The notes under the pieces were generated by a model, which saw only the letters and a program-made list of their open reading frames with translations, searched no databases and was not told the origin of the DNA. 64,000 bases of DNA from Metarhizobium sp017305935. GTDB lineage: Bacteria; Pseudomonadota; Alphaproteobacteria; Rhizobiales; Rhizobiaceae. This document shows positions 50,887 through 58,690 of the stretch, piece by piece; the first letter of the stretch is position 1, and every line of letters starts with the position of its first letter. The position numbers were made by a program, and so were the translations under genes. Location of the stretch: assembly GCF_029601685.1 (NCBI RefSeq), contig NZ_JARRIR010000001.1, positions 806,001 through 870,000 of the forward strand, in the 5' to 3' direction.

Positions 50887-51582
50887 ATGACGCGACAACG
50901 CAGGCGGCGGATCGTTCACGCCCGGCGCACCGGCACCGGGCTGGCGCTGGTGGCGGCCATTTCCTTCCTGGCCGGGATGACCGACGCGGTGGGGCTGGTG
51001 ATAACAGGCGACTTCGTGTCCTTCATGACCGGCAACACCACGCGCGCGGCGATTGCGCTCGCCCGCAGCGATCTGGCGCATGCGCTGACGCTGCTGCTCG
51101 CCATCCTGCTGTTCGTCATCGGCAATGCCCTGGGCGTCGTCGTCGCGCATCTGGCGTCGCGCCGGGTATTCACCGTGCTCGCCTGCGTCAGCCTGACGAT
51201 CGGCCTCGCCGCGCTCGTCGACACGGAGTCGCTGCCGCTCCTGCAATTCGCGCTCGTGGTGCTGGCCATGGGCATGGTCAATGCGACGGTCGAGCATATC
51301 GAGGGGCTGCCGATCGGGCTCACCTATGTCACCGGCGCTCTGTCGCGTTTCGGGCGCGGCATCGGCCGTTTCCTGCTCGGCGAGCGCCGGTTCGACTGGA
51401 CGATCCAGCTCATTCCCTGGCTTGGCATGGTCTCCGGCGCCATTTCAGGGGCCATGCTCGCCCAATGGCTGCAGCCGCAGGCGCTGAAGATCGTCGCCGG
51501 CTTTGCAATGACGCTGGCGCTCGCCACGCTGATCGTGCCGCATCATCTGCAACGCCGCTTCGGCCAGCGCGCGGCGCGCTGA
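50887..51582 (+). CDS. DUF1275 (YoaK-type) membrane protein
   Basis: A 231-residue inner-membrane protein with six hydrophobic stretches. ALVAAISFLAGMTDAVGLVITGDFVSFMTGNTTRAAIAL carries the family's FLAGxxDAxG...FvSFMTGNttr motif, and GLPIGLTYVTGALSRFGRGIGRFLLGERR the second conserved loop. Function of DUF1275 is unknown. ATG at 50887; AGGAGA lies about 20 bases upstream, rather far. Confidence 0.87.
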   Translation: MTRQRRRRIVHARRTGTGLALVAAISFLAGMTDAVGLVITGDFVSFMTGNTTRAAIALARSDLAHALTLLLAILLFVIGNALGVVVAHLASRRVFTVLACVSLTIGLAALVDTESLPLLQFALVVLAMGMVNATVEHIEGLPIGLTYVTGALSRFGRGIGRFLLGERRFDWTIQLIPWLGMVSGAISGAMLAQWLQPQALKIVAGFAMTLALATLIVPHHLQRRFGQRAAR

Positions 51583-51672
51583 GGCTCCTGCCTTCACGAA
51601 GCCTTGAGATTCAGGCGGTAGGACGGGAGAGCGCAACGCCCGCGCCCCGCCCAACCCGCCAAAGAGGAACCG

Positions 51673-52863
51673 ATGAGCTTTACGGAAACGACCACCACCT
51701 CCTGGTTCGCGCGGCTGAAGGGCGCGCTGATGCGCATTCTCGTCGGCATCGTGCTGGTCATCGCCACCACCGTGCTCCTGTTCTGGAACGAGGGCCGGGC
51801 GATCAAGACCTACCGTGCCCTGGTCGAGGGCGCCGGCCTCGTCGTCTCCGTCGATGCCGGCACGGTGGATGCCGCCAATGACGGCAGGCTGGTGCATATT
51901 TCCGGTCCCGTCACCCCGGTCGGCACGCCCGGCGACGACACCTACGGCATCCGCGCCGACAAGGCGGTCGGGCTGGTGCGCGACGTCGAGATGTATCAAT
52001 GGGTCGAGCATTCGGAATCCAAGACCGAAAAGAAGCTCGGCGGCAGCGAGGAAACCGTCACCACCTACAACTACTCCAAGGAATGGCGCGCCACCGACGT
52101 CGATTCCAGCCAGTTCCGCCAGCCGGACGGCCATTCCAATCCGCAGCGCGCCGTCGACAGCGCCCGGTTCACCGTCGAGACCGCGACGGTCGGCGCCTTC
52201 ACCCTGCCCGGAAACCGTGTCGCGGCGCTCGGCAGCGAAAAGACCATCATTCCCGGCGCCGATGCCATCGCCGCCTTCCGCAACGCCATGGGCGGACAGA
52301 ACGTTCAGGTGCAGAACAATCTCCTCTATGTCGGCAACGATCCGCGTGGGCCGCAGGTCGGAGACCTCAAGATCAGCTATCGCCGGATCGATCTTGCCGC
52401 CGCGAGCTTCATCGGCGCCCAGCGCGGCGACAGCCTGCGCCCCTACAAGACCAGCAACGGCCGCGAGCTGTTCCTGAGTGCGGCCGGCGACAGCACCGCC
52501 GACGAGATGTTCGAAAGCGCCAAGACCGAAAACACGGTCATCACCTGGATCGTGCGCGCCGGCGGGTTGCTCGGCATGTTCATCGGCTTCGCCTTCATCC
52601 TGTCGATCCTCGGCGTCGCCGCCGATCTCATCCCCTTCGTCGGCTCGATCGTCGGTTTCGGCACCTCGCTGATCGCTTTTGCCGCAACCGCCGTTCTTGG
52701 CCCCGTGGTCATCGCCATCGGCTGGATCGCCTACCGGCCGCTGCTGGCGATCGGCATCGTCGCCGCCGGCGTGGCGGTCGCGGCCGGCATCGTCGCGCTG
52801 CGTCGGCGTGCTGCGCGCCCGGCAGCGCCGTCGACCACCGGCTTCGGCCGCCCCACAGCCTGA
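51673..52863 (+). CDS. TMEM43 family membrane protein
   Basis: A 396-residue membrane protein. One N-terminal membrane segment (LMRILVGIVLVIATTVLLFWNEGRAIKTY), a large outside region with VEMYQWVEHSE...EKKLGGSEETVTTYNYSKEWRATDVDSSQFRQPDGHSNP, and three or four C-terminal membrane segments (GLLGMFIGFAFILSILGVAADLIPFVG). The LFWNEGRA and QWxE...Y-Y-keW patterns identify TMEM43 (LUMA). Bacterial members have no assigned role. AGAGGAA precedes ATG 51673; the next gene begins ten bases after the stop, so they are cotranscribed. Confidence 0.86.
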   Translation: MSFTETTTTSWFARLKGALMRILVGIVLVIATTVLLFWNEGRAIKTYRALVEGAGLVVSVDAGTVDAANDGRLVHISGPVTPVGTPGDDTYGIRADKAVGLVRDVEMYQWVEHSESKTEKKLGGSEETVTTYNYSKEWRATDVDSSQFRQPDGHSNPQRAVDSARFTVETATVGAFTLPGNRVAALGSEKTIIPGADAIAAFRNAMGGQNVQVQNNLLYVGNDPRGPQVGDLKISYRRIDLAAASFIGAQRGDSLRPYKTSNGRELFLSAAGDSTADEMFESAKTENTVITWIVRAGGLLGMFIGFAFILSILGVAADLIPFVGSIVGFGTSLIAFAATAVLGPVVIAIGWIAYRPLLAIGIVAAGVAVAAGIVALRRRAARPAAPSTTGFGRPTA

Positions 52864-52873
52864 GACGCGTCCC

Positions 52874-53659
52874 ATGTTCCTGTTGTCGAAACTGGCCTGG
52901 CTGGTGATCCAGCCGCTCTCCCTGTCCTTCCTGCTGATCGTCGCCAGCCTGCTGGCAGGGATGGCGCGCTGGAAACGGTTGCGCAGCCTGCTGGCGGTCT
53001 TCGCCAGCCTCGTGCTGTTCGTGACGCTGTTCACCACGGCGGGCGCGGTGTTGCTGCAGACGCTGGAAGACCGCATTGCCCGCCCCGCCGCCCCGGCCGA
53101 TGTCTCCTGCATCGTCGTGCTGGGCGGCGGTTTCGAAACCGACGTCACCACGCGGCGCGGCGGCTTCGAACTCAACCAGGCAGGCGACCGCTTCGTCGAA
53201 ACGCTGCGGCTGGCGCGGCTCTATCCGCAGGCGAAAATCCTGGTCTCCGGCGGCGATGGTTCGATCAGCGGCAAATACGAAGGCGACGCAATCGTCGCCG
53301 AACGCTTCTTCCCGGCCTTCGGCATCGAGGCCGACAGGCTGATCCAGGAGACGACCTCGCGCACCACCTTCGAGAACGTGCAGAACCTGAAAGGCTTTCT
53401 CGACGAGCGCAGCTTGAAGGATTGCCTGCTGGTGACCTCGGCCTTCCACATGCCGCGCGCCATGGGCCTGACGCGCAAGGCCGACCTGGCGATGACCCCA
53501 TGGCCGACCGATTATCGCACCCGCGGCGATGAAGTCTTCGGCTTCGACTTCACCCAGCCATCGCTGAACGCGCAATTGATGACCACGGCGACGCGGGAAT
53601 GGACAGGGCTGCTTGCCTACTACCTGACCGGGCGCACCAACACATTGTTTCCGCGTTAA
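52874..53659 (+). CDS. YdcF/ElyC-like DUF218 protein
   Basis: A 261-residue protein with two N-terminal membrane segments (PLSLSFLLIVASLLAGM, LLAVFASLVLFVTLFTTAG) and a DUF218 domain: CIVVLGGGFETD, ERTL-like RFVETLRLARLYPQAKILVSGG, ERFFPAFGIEADRLIQETTSRTTFENV and LLVTSAFHMPRAMGLTRKA. The two-segment form resembles ElyC/YdcF, involved in envelope biogenesis in enterobacteria. Same operon as the TMEM43 gene. Confidence 0.88.
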   Translation: MFLLSKLAWLVIQPLSLSFLLIVASLLAGMARWKRLRSLLAVFASLVLFVTLFTTAGAVLLQTLEDRIARPAAPADVSCIVVLGGGFETDVTTRRGGFELNQAGDRFVETLRLARLYPQAKILVSGGDGSISGKYEGDAIVAERFFPAFGIEADRLIQETTSRTTFENVQNLKGFLDERSLKDCLLVTSAFHMPRAMGLTRKADLAMTPWPTDYRTRGDEVFGFDFTQPSLNAQLMTTATREWTGLLAYYLTGRTNTLFPR

Positions 53660-53665
53660 CGGCAA

Positions 53666-54139
53666 TTACTTCTTGAACAGCGTCACCATCCTGGTGCCGC
53701 GCACGCGCACCGTCATCAGGCAGGGCTCGCTGTCGGTACGGTCGCAGAAGCGCGGATGCATCTTCAGGACGAAAACCATGTTGCCGTAGCGCCTGATGAA
53801 ATCGTAGCCATAGATGCGGGCGGTGGCCATCATGAAATAGCCGCCCTCCTTCACCTGCAGATAGAAATTATAGGGGCAGCCGTCTGCATCGCAATCGGGA
53901 CCCTTGACGCCGTCGCAGATCAGCTCGCCCTCGTTGACGACAGCGTCGGTGATGCCGTCATTGTTGATGTCGATGCGCGAGACGTAGTTGTCGCCGAACT
54001 GGGCATTGGTGCACTGCTTCTGGAAATGCTTCTTCTCGAAGGTTTCCGGATCCCCGATCAGATCCTGCTGGGCAAGAGCGACAGGGGGGAAGCCAGCCAA
54101 CATCAGGGCGGCGACCAGCGCGAAAATCCGGTGTTTCAT
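53666..54139 (-). CDS. small exported cysteine-rich hypothetical protein
   Basis: A 157-residue protein with a clear signal peptide (MKHRIFALVAALMLAGFPPVALA|QQD). The mature part has six cysteines (KQC, LIC, PDC, DGC, RFC, EPC), enough for three disulfides, and a DxNxDGxxD loop (RIDINNDGITDAVVNEG) like EF-hand/FG-GAP calcium loops. ATG 54139 is preferred to TTG 54145. Not recognised; periplasmic by signal peptide. Confidence 0.78.
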   Translation of the reverse strand: MKHRIFALVAALMLAGFPPVALAQQDLIGDPETFEKKHFQKQCTNAQFGDNYVSRIDINNDGITDAVVNEGELICDGVKGPDCDADGCPYNFYLQVKEGGYFMMATARIYGYDFIRRYGNMVFVLKMHPRFCDRTDSEPCLMTVRVRGTRMVTLFKK

Positions 54140-54227
54140 GATCAAGCCTTCTGGCAGACGAGCAGATATCAGGCCGCTTTAGCAGCGCGGCCTTGCGTCG
54201 CCCTTGAGGCTTGCGGGAAAAGAAGGC

Positions 54228-54647
54228 TCAGCCTGCCTTGGGACGCAGGCGAATCACCACGTCGACATGGGCGATTTCCATGCCTTCCGGCGGCTCCGGC
54301 AGGTTTTCGATCGTCAGGTTGCTGAGCGGCAGGTCGAGGATCTCGTTGCGGCCTTCGACGAAGAAATGGTGATGGTCGGAGGTATTGGTGTCGAAATAGG
54401 TCTTCGCGCTTTCGACGGCGAGAACCCGGATCAGCCCGGCCTCGGTGAACTGGTGGAGCGTATTGTAGACGGTGGCGAGCGAGACGGGCACATTGGCGGC
54501 CACCGCCTCTTCATGCAGTTCCTCGACCGTCAGGTGCCGGTCGCCCTTGGCGAACAGCAGGTCGGCGAGTGCGATGCGTTGACGCGTCGGGCGCAGCCCA
54601 TGATGGCGCAGCCTGCCTTCAACAGTCCTGGCGTTTTCAGCCGTCAT
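54228..54647 (-). CDS. irr: iron response regulator Irr (Fur family)
   Basis: A 139-residue Fur-family protein. Winged helix GLRPTRQRIALADLLFAKGDRHLTVEELHEEA...VSLATVYNTLHQFTEAGLIRVL, then the HHH motif in SDHHHFF, the haem/metal site of rhizobial Irr. The protein has no cysteine at all, so it lacks the Cys-Pro haem regulatory motif of Bradyrhizobium Irr, as expected for Rhizobiaceae. It is divergent from fabA, the usual rhizobial position. Irr represses haem and activates iron-uptake genes when iron is scarce. Confidence 0.93.
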   Translation of the reverse strand: MTAENARTVEGRLRHHGLRPTRQRIALADLLFAKGDRHLTVEELHEEAVAANVPVSLATVYNTLHQFTEAGLIRVLAVESAKTYFDTNTSDHHHFFVEGRNEILDLPLSNLTIENLPEPPEGMEIAHVDVVIRLRPKAG

Positions 54648-54939
54648 CCGTGCCGAACTCCGTCCTTCGCTTCGATCGATCCTGAGATCCCGTCTTTATC
54701 GCATATAACTTTTACTTGACTGCATTTCAATAGTTTTAGGTTTTAACCGTGCCGCCGCGGCAAAGACAGAGGTTTCGGCATTTGCCTCTGGCTCCTTCCG
54801 CCCCGTTCCTGTATGGGGCGCACATCGAACAAGGGCAACCATGCGGCCGGCAAGACAAGAGCGACGATCTGTGCTTCAATTCGGCCTGAACTTGCTCTAT
54901 TGCTGCGACGGAATATCCGCGCCAGGGAAACGATTTTAA

Positions 54940-55455
54940 ATGACGACACGACAGTCCAGCTTCACCTACGACGAAATCATCGCCTGCGCCAGGGGCGAGC
55001 TGTTCGGTCCCGGCAATGCGCAGCTGCCGCTGCCGCCGATGCTGATGGTCCACCGCATCACCGAGATTTCCGAAACCGGCGGCGCCTTCGACAAGGGCTA
55101 TATCCGCGCCGAATACGACGTGACGCCGGACGACTGGTATTTCCCCTGTCACTTCCTCGGCAACCCGATCATGCCGGGCTGCCTCGGCCTCGACGGCATG
55201 TGGCAGCTCACCGGCTTCTTCCTCGGCTGGCTCGGCGAGCCCGGCCGCGGCATGGCGCTTTCCACCGGCGAAGTGAAGTTCAAGGGCATGGTCCGCCCCG
55301 ACACCAAGCTCCTGCAATATGGCATAGACTTCAAGCGCGTCATGCGCGGCCGCCTCGTGCTCGGCACGGCGGACGGGTGGTTGAAGGCGGATGGTGAGAC
55401 CATATATCAGGCGACCGACCTGCGTGTCGGCCTGTCGAAAGACAAGGAAGCCTGA
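54940..55455 (+). CDS. fabA: 3-hydroxydecanoyl-ACP dehydratase/isomerase
   Basis: A 171-residue hot-dog enzyme of unsaturated fatty acid synthesis. The catalytic His is in FPCHFLGNPIMPGCLGLDGMWQLTGFFLGW, and the Asp in the GLD part of the same stretch; FKRVMRGRLVLGTADGWL follows. Full length. First gene of fabA-fabB-fabI. Region 54648-54939 separates it from irr and is AT-rich near 54705-54750, where both promoters should lie; I found no clear ICE or IRO iron box. Confidence 0.96.
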   Translation: MTTRQSSFTYDEIIACARGELFGPGNAQLPLPPMLMVHRITEISETGGAFDKGYIRAEYDVTPDDWYFPCHFLGNPIMPGCLGLDGMWQLTGFFLGWLGEPGRGMALSTGEVKFKGMVRPDTKLLQYGIDFKRVMRGRLVLGTADGWLKADGETIYQATDLRVGLSKDKEA

Positions 55456-55502
55456 GGGCGGAACGCCGCCCTTTACGAGACGTTCAAGAAAAGGTGAGGA
55501 AT

Positions 55503-56723
55503 ATGAGACGGGTAGTTGTCACGGGTCTGGGGATCGTATCCTCCATCGGGAACAATGCGGACGAGGTGACGGCCTCGCTGCGTGAGGCCAAGTCCGGCAT
55601 CTCCTTCTCGCCGGATTTCCAGGAGCACGGCTTCAAGTGCCAGGTCTGGGGCCGGCCGACCCTCGATCCGACCGATCTCGTCGACCGGCGTGCCATGCGC
55701 TTCCTGTCGCAGGGCGGCGCGTGGAACCATGTCGCCATGAAGCAGGCGATCGCCGATTCGGGCCTGGAAGAGGGTGACATCACCAACGAGCGCACCGGCA
55801 TCATCATGGGTTCTGGCGGCCCCTCGACCAACACCATCGTCGAGGCCGCCGAAATCACCGAGAAGAACCACAGCCCGAAGCGCATCGGCCCCTTCGCCGT
55901 GCCGAAGGCCATGTCCTCGACCGCCTCCGCGACGCTTGCCACCTGGTTCAAGATCCACGGCGTCAACTATTCGATCTCTTCGGCCTGCTCGACCTCGGCC
56001 CATTGCATCGGCAATGCCGCCGAGATGATCCAGTGGGGCAAGCAGGACGTGATGTTCGCCGGCGGCCATGAAGACCTGCACTGGACGATGTCCAACCTGT
56101 TCGACGCCATGGGCGCGATGTCCTCGAAATACAACGAGACGCCTTCGGTCGCCTCGCGCGCCTATGACGTCAACCGCGACGGCTTCGTGATTGCCGGCGG
56201 CGCCGGCGTGCTGGTCCTCGAAGAGCTGGAACATGCCAAGGCGCGCGGCGCGAAAATCTATGCCGAGATCGTCGGCTACGGCGCGACCTCGGACGGTTAC
56301 GACATGGTGGCTCCCTCGGGCGAAGGTGCGATGCGCTGCATGCGCCAGGCGCTGTCGACCGTGAAGGGCGATGTCGACTACATCAACACCCACGGCACCT
56401 CGACGCCGGTCGGCGATTCCAAGGAAATCGGCGCCATCCGCGAAGTGTTCGGCGAAAAGATGCCGCATATCCAGTCGACCAAGTCGCTGACCGGCCATTC
56501 GCTGGGGGCTGCCGGCGTGCAGGAATCGATCTATTCGATCCTGATGATGCAGGCCGGCTTCATCGGCGAGAGCGCCCATATCAGCGAACTCGACCCGGAA
56601 TTTGCGGGCGTGCCGATCGTGCGCCAGCGCATCGACAATGCCAAGATCGACATCGCGCTGTCCAATTCCTTCGGCTTCGGCGGAACGAATGCGACGCTCG
56701 TTTTCCAGCGCTACAACGGATAA
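55503..56723 (+). CDS. fabB: 3-oxoacyl-ACP synthase I
   Basis: A 406-residue condensing enzyme. Catalytic triad visible: Cys in ISSACSTSAHC, His in NTHGTSTPVGDSKE, and His in TKSLTGHSLGAAGVQE. FGFGGTNATLVF closes the protein. ATG 55503 (MRRVVVTGLG) follows AGGTGAGGA; a GTG nine bases upstream is not needed. With FabA it makes the cis double bond branch. Confidence 0.96.
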   Translation: MRRVVVTGLGIVSSIGNNADEVTASLREAKSGISFSPDFQEHGFKCQVWGRPTLDPTDLVDRRAMRFLSQGGAWNHVAMKQAIADSGLEEGDITNERTGIIMGSGGPSTNTIVEAAEITEKNHSPKRIGPFAVPKAMSSTASATLATWFKIHGVNYSISSACSTSAHCIGNAAEMIQWGKQDVMFAGGHEDLHWTMSNLFDAMGAMSSKYNETPSVASRAYDVNRDGFVIAGGAGVLVLEELEHAKARGAKIYAEIVGYGATSDGYDMVAPSGEGAMRCMRQALSTVKGDVDYINTHGTSTPVGDSKEIGAIREVFGEKMPHIQSTKSLTGHSLGAAGVQESIYSILMMQAGFIGESAHISELDPEFAGVPIVRQRIDNAKIDIALSNSFGFGGTNATLVFQRYNG

Positions 56724-56729
56724 TCGCAC

Positions 56730-57536
56730 ATGACGGGAATTATGCAGGGCAAGCGCGGCCTCATCATGGGCGTTGCCAACAATCACTCGATCGCCTGGGG
56801 CATTGCCAAGGCCTTGGCGGGGCAAGGGGCGGAACTGGCCTTTACCTATCAGGGCGAGGCGCTCGGCAAGCGCGTCAAGCCGCTGGCCGCCGAACTCAAT
56901 TCGGATTTCCTGCTGCCCTGCGATGTCGAGGATCTGGCTTCGGTCGATCAGGTCATCGCGGCCTTGAAGGCGCGCTGGGGCGGCCTCGACTTCATCGTCC
57001 ATGCCATCGGCTTTTCCGACAAGAACGAGCTGAAGGGCCTTTATGCGAACACCACGCGGGAGAATTTCACCCGCACCATGGTGATCTCCTGCTTCTCGTT
57101 TACCGAGATCGCCAAGCGCGCGGCTGAACTGATGAATGCCGGCGGCACCATGCTGACGCTGACCTATGGCGGCTCGGTGCGGGTCATGCCGAACTACAAC
57201 GTCATGGGCGTCGCCAAGGCGGCGCTGGAAGCCTCGGTGCGCTATCTCGCCAGCGATTACGGTCCGCGCGGCATCCGCGTCAACGCCATCTCCGCCGGCC
57301 CGATCCGCACGCTGGCCGGTGCCGGCATTTCCGATGCCCGCGCCATGCTCTCCTGGCAGCAGAAGAATTCGCCGCTGCGCCGCACCGTCACCATCGAGGA
57401 TGTCGGCAACTCGGCGCTCTACCTGCTCTCCGGCCTGTCCTCGGGTGTGACAGGCGAAATTCACTATGTGGATGCCGGCTACAACATCACCTCGATGCCG
57501 ACGCTGGAAGCGCTCGGCAAGGCCGACACGGAATAG
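56730..57536 (+). CDS. fabI: enoyl-ACP reductase
   Basis: A 268-residue short-chain dehydrogenase. KRGLIMGVANNHSIAWGIAKAL is the FabI nucleotide site, VHAIGFSDKNELKG follows, and the active site is LTYGGSVRVMPNYNVMGVAKAALE with Tyr, Tyr and Lys correctly spaced. RTLAGAGISDARAML is the substrate-loop region. Starts six bases after fabB and ends the operon at a strong terminator. Target type of triclosan and isoniazid-class inhibitors. Confidence 0.95.
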   Translation: MTGIMQGKRGLIMGVANNHSIAWGIAKALAGQGAELAFTYQGEALGKRVKPLAAELNSDFLLPCDVEDLASVDQVIAALKARWGGLDFIVHAIGFSDKNELKGLYANTTRENFTRTMVISCFSFTEIAKRAAELMNAGGTMLTLTYGGSVRVMPNYNVMGVAKAALEASVRYLASDYGPRGIRVNAISAGPIRTLAGAGISDARAMLSWQQKNSPLRRTVTIEDVGNSALYLLSGLSSGVTGEIHYVDAGYNITSMPTLEALGKADTE

Positions 57537-57556
57537 GACTTTCCAGTCCAGAATGA

Positions 57557-57591
57557 GAAAAGCCCCGGAAGCGTCGCTTCCGGGGCTTTTT
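57557..57591. terminator. terminator after fabI
   Basis: AAAAGCCCCGGAAGC, GTC loop, GCTTCCGGGGCTTTTT: perfect stem with flanking A- and T-runs; works for fabI and for the converging methyltransferase gene. Confidence 0.92.
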
Positions 57592-57598
57592 GTTTGGG

Positions 57599-58609
57599 TT
57601 ATTTCTTCGCCCACAGCACCTTGTAGCGGGCGTTGCGGCAGACCTCGCCGCTCTCGCGGAACAGCTCCGCCAGAACCGGCTCGTAAGGCAGGCCACGATT
57701 GGCGACCAAGAGCAGGCGGCCGCCGCCCTTGAGCACCGTCGCCGCCTGGCGGATGAAGGCCTGGCCGAGGCCGGGCTCTGCCGCATGGCCCTCGTGGAAG
57801 GGCGGATTCATGATCACGAGTTCATAGCGGTCCTTGATCGTCTCGGCGGCGACGTCGTGCCAGAAGAAGCGCGTGTCGACGCGGCTGCCTGCCAGATTGG
57901 CCCTGGCCTGCTCCAGCGAATCGAAATCGGCTTCGTAGAGATCGATGCGGTTGACCATCGGCGAGCGCTCGGCGAGCATGGCCGATAGATAACCCCAGCC
58001 GGCGCCGAAATCGGCGGCATTGCCGTTGAAATCGGTCGGAAGGCGGTCTGCCAGCAGCAGCGAGCCGGCATCGACGCGATCATGCGAGAACATGCCGGGG
58101 GCGGCCGAGAAGCGGCCTTCGACGCGCACGGGCGGAGCGGCAAAGGCGGCGACCAGCGCCTCGGGCGCGACCGGGCGCTGGAACCAGATGGCGAGGCCGT
58201 GATATTTCGGCATGGAGCCGGCCTCGACGCCGAGCTTTTCCAGCTTCTTGCGCAGCGGCTGCACGCCGTCTTCCTTGGAGCCGGCGATGACGATCATGCC
58301 GCCGGGGGCGACATGCATCAGGGCGCTGGCAATGCGCGCCTCGTTCTCGCCCTTGTGCTTGCCGCAGAGCACCAAAGCGTGGGCGTAAGTGTCTTCCGGC
58401 AATTGCGGCTCGGCCGCGACATGGGCCGCCTGCAGCCGCAGGAACAGCGGGCGGAAGCCTTGGACGGCGACGAGTTCGGCCTCGAAACCGTCCGGCAGCG
58501 CATAGCCCGGCTCCGCGCCGAGGAACAGGACCTTTTCGCCGGCCTTCGGCGCATCGAGCACGCCCGAGGCGTAAGGATGGAACAGGGTTTTGACGGCGTC
58601 GCGGCTCAT
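57599..58609 (-). CDS. RsmC-like class I SAM-dependent methyltransferase
   Basis: A 336-residue duplicated methyltransferase as in RsmC (16S rRNA G1207 N2-methyltransferase). The N-terminal half is a worn Rossmann copy (VLFLGAEPGYALPDGF, ALVLCGKHKGENE). The active half has AADFGAGWGYLSAMLAERSP (SAM loop), DLYEADFDSLEQARANL and the catalytic NPPFHEGHA. ATG at 58609. RsmC is the best guess; RlmG is similar in layout. Confidence 0.85.
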   Translation of the reverse strand: MSRDAVKTLFHPYASGVLDAPKAGEKVLFLGAEPGYALPDGFEAELVAVQGFRPLFLRLQAAHVAAEPQLPEDTYAHALVLCGKHKGENEARIASALMHVAPGGMIVIAGSKEDGVQPLRKKLEKLGVEAGSMPKYHGLAIWFQRPVAPEALVAAFAAPPVRVEGRFSAAPGMFSHDRVDAGSLLLADRLPTDFNGNAADFGAGWGYLSAMLAERSPMVNRIDLYEADFDSLEQARANLAGSRVDTRFFWHDVAAETIKDRYELVIMNPPFHEGHAAEPGLGQAFIRQAATVLKGGGRLLLVANRGLPYEPVLAELFRESGEVCRNARYKVLWAKK

Positions 58610-58633
58610 GGAAAACCTTCAATCGGGACAATA

Positions 58634-58664
58634 GAAAAAAGGCGCGGGAGCAATGCCCCGCGCC
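58634..58664 (-). terminator. Rho-independent terminator of the pnp transcript
   Basis: On the minus strand GGCGCGGGGC, short loop, CCCGCGCC followed by a run of six T, 27 bases after the pnp stop. Confidence 0.85.
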
Positions 58665-58690
58665 TCGAAGCTTCTGACGAAACGAAGGCC

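Noticed and set aside
54648..54939. Iron-control (ICE) or IRO box between irr and fabA
   Set aside because: The region is AT-rich but no sequence fits either consensus convincingly.
55473..57614. A 713-codon open frame opposite fabB-fabI
   Set aside because: Spans two real genes on the other strand, with no ribosome site or recognisable domain.
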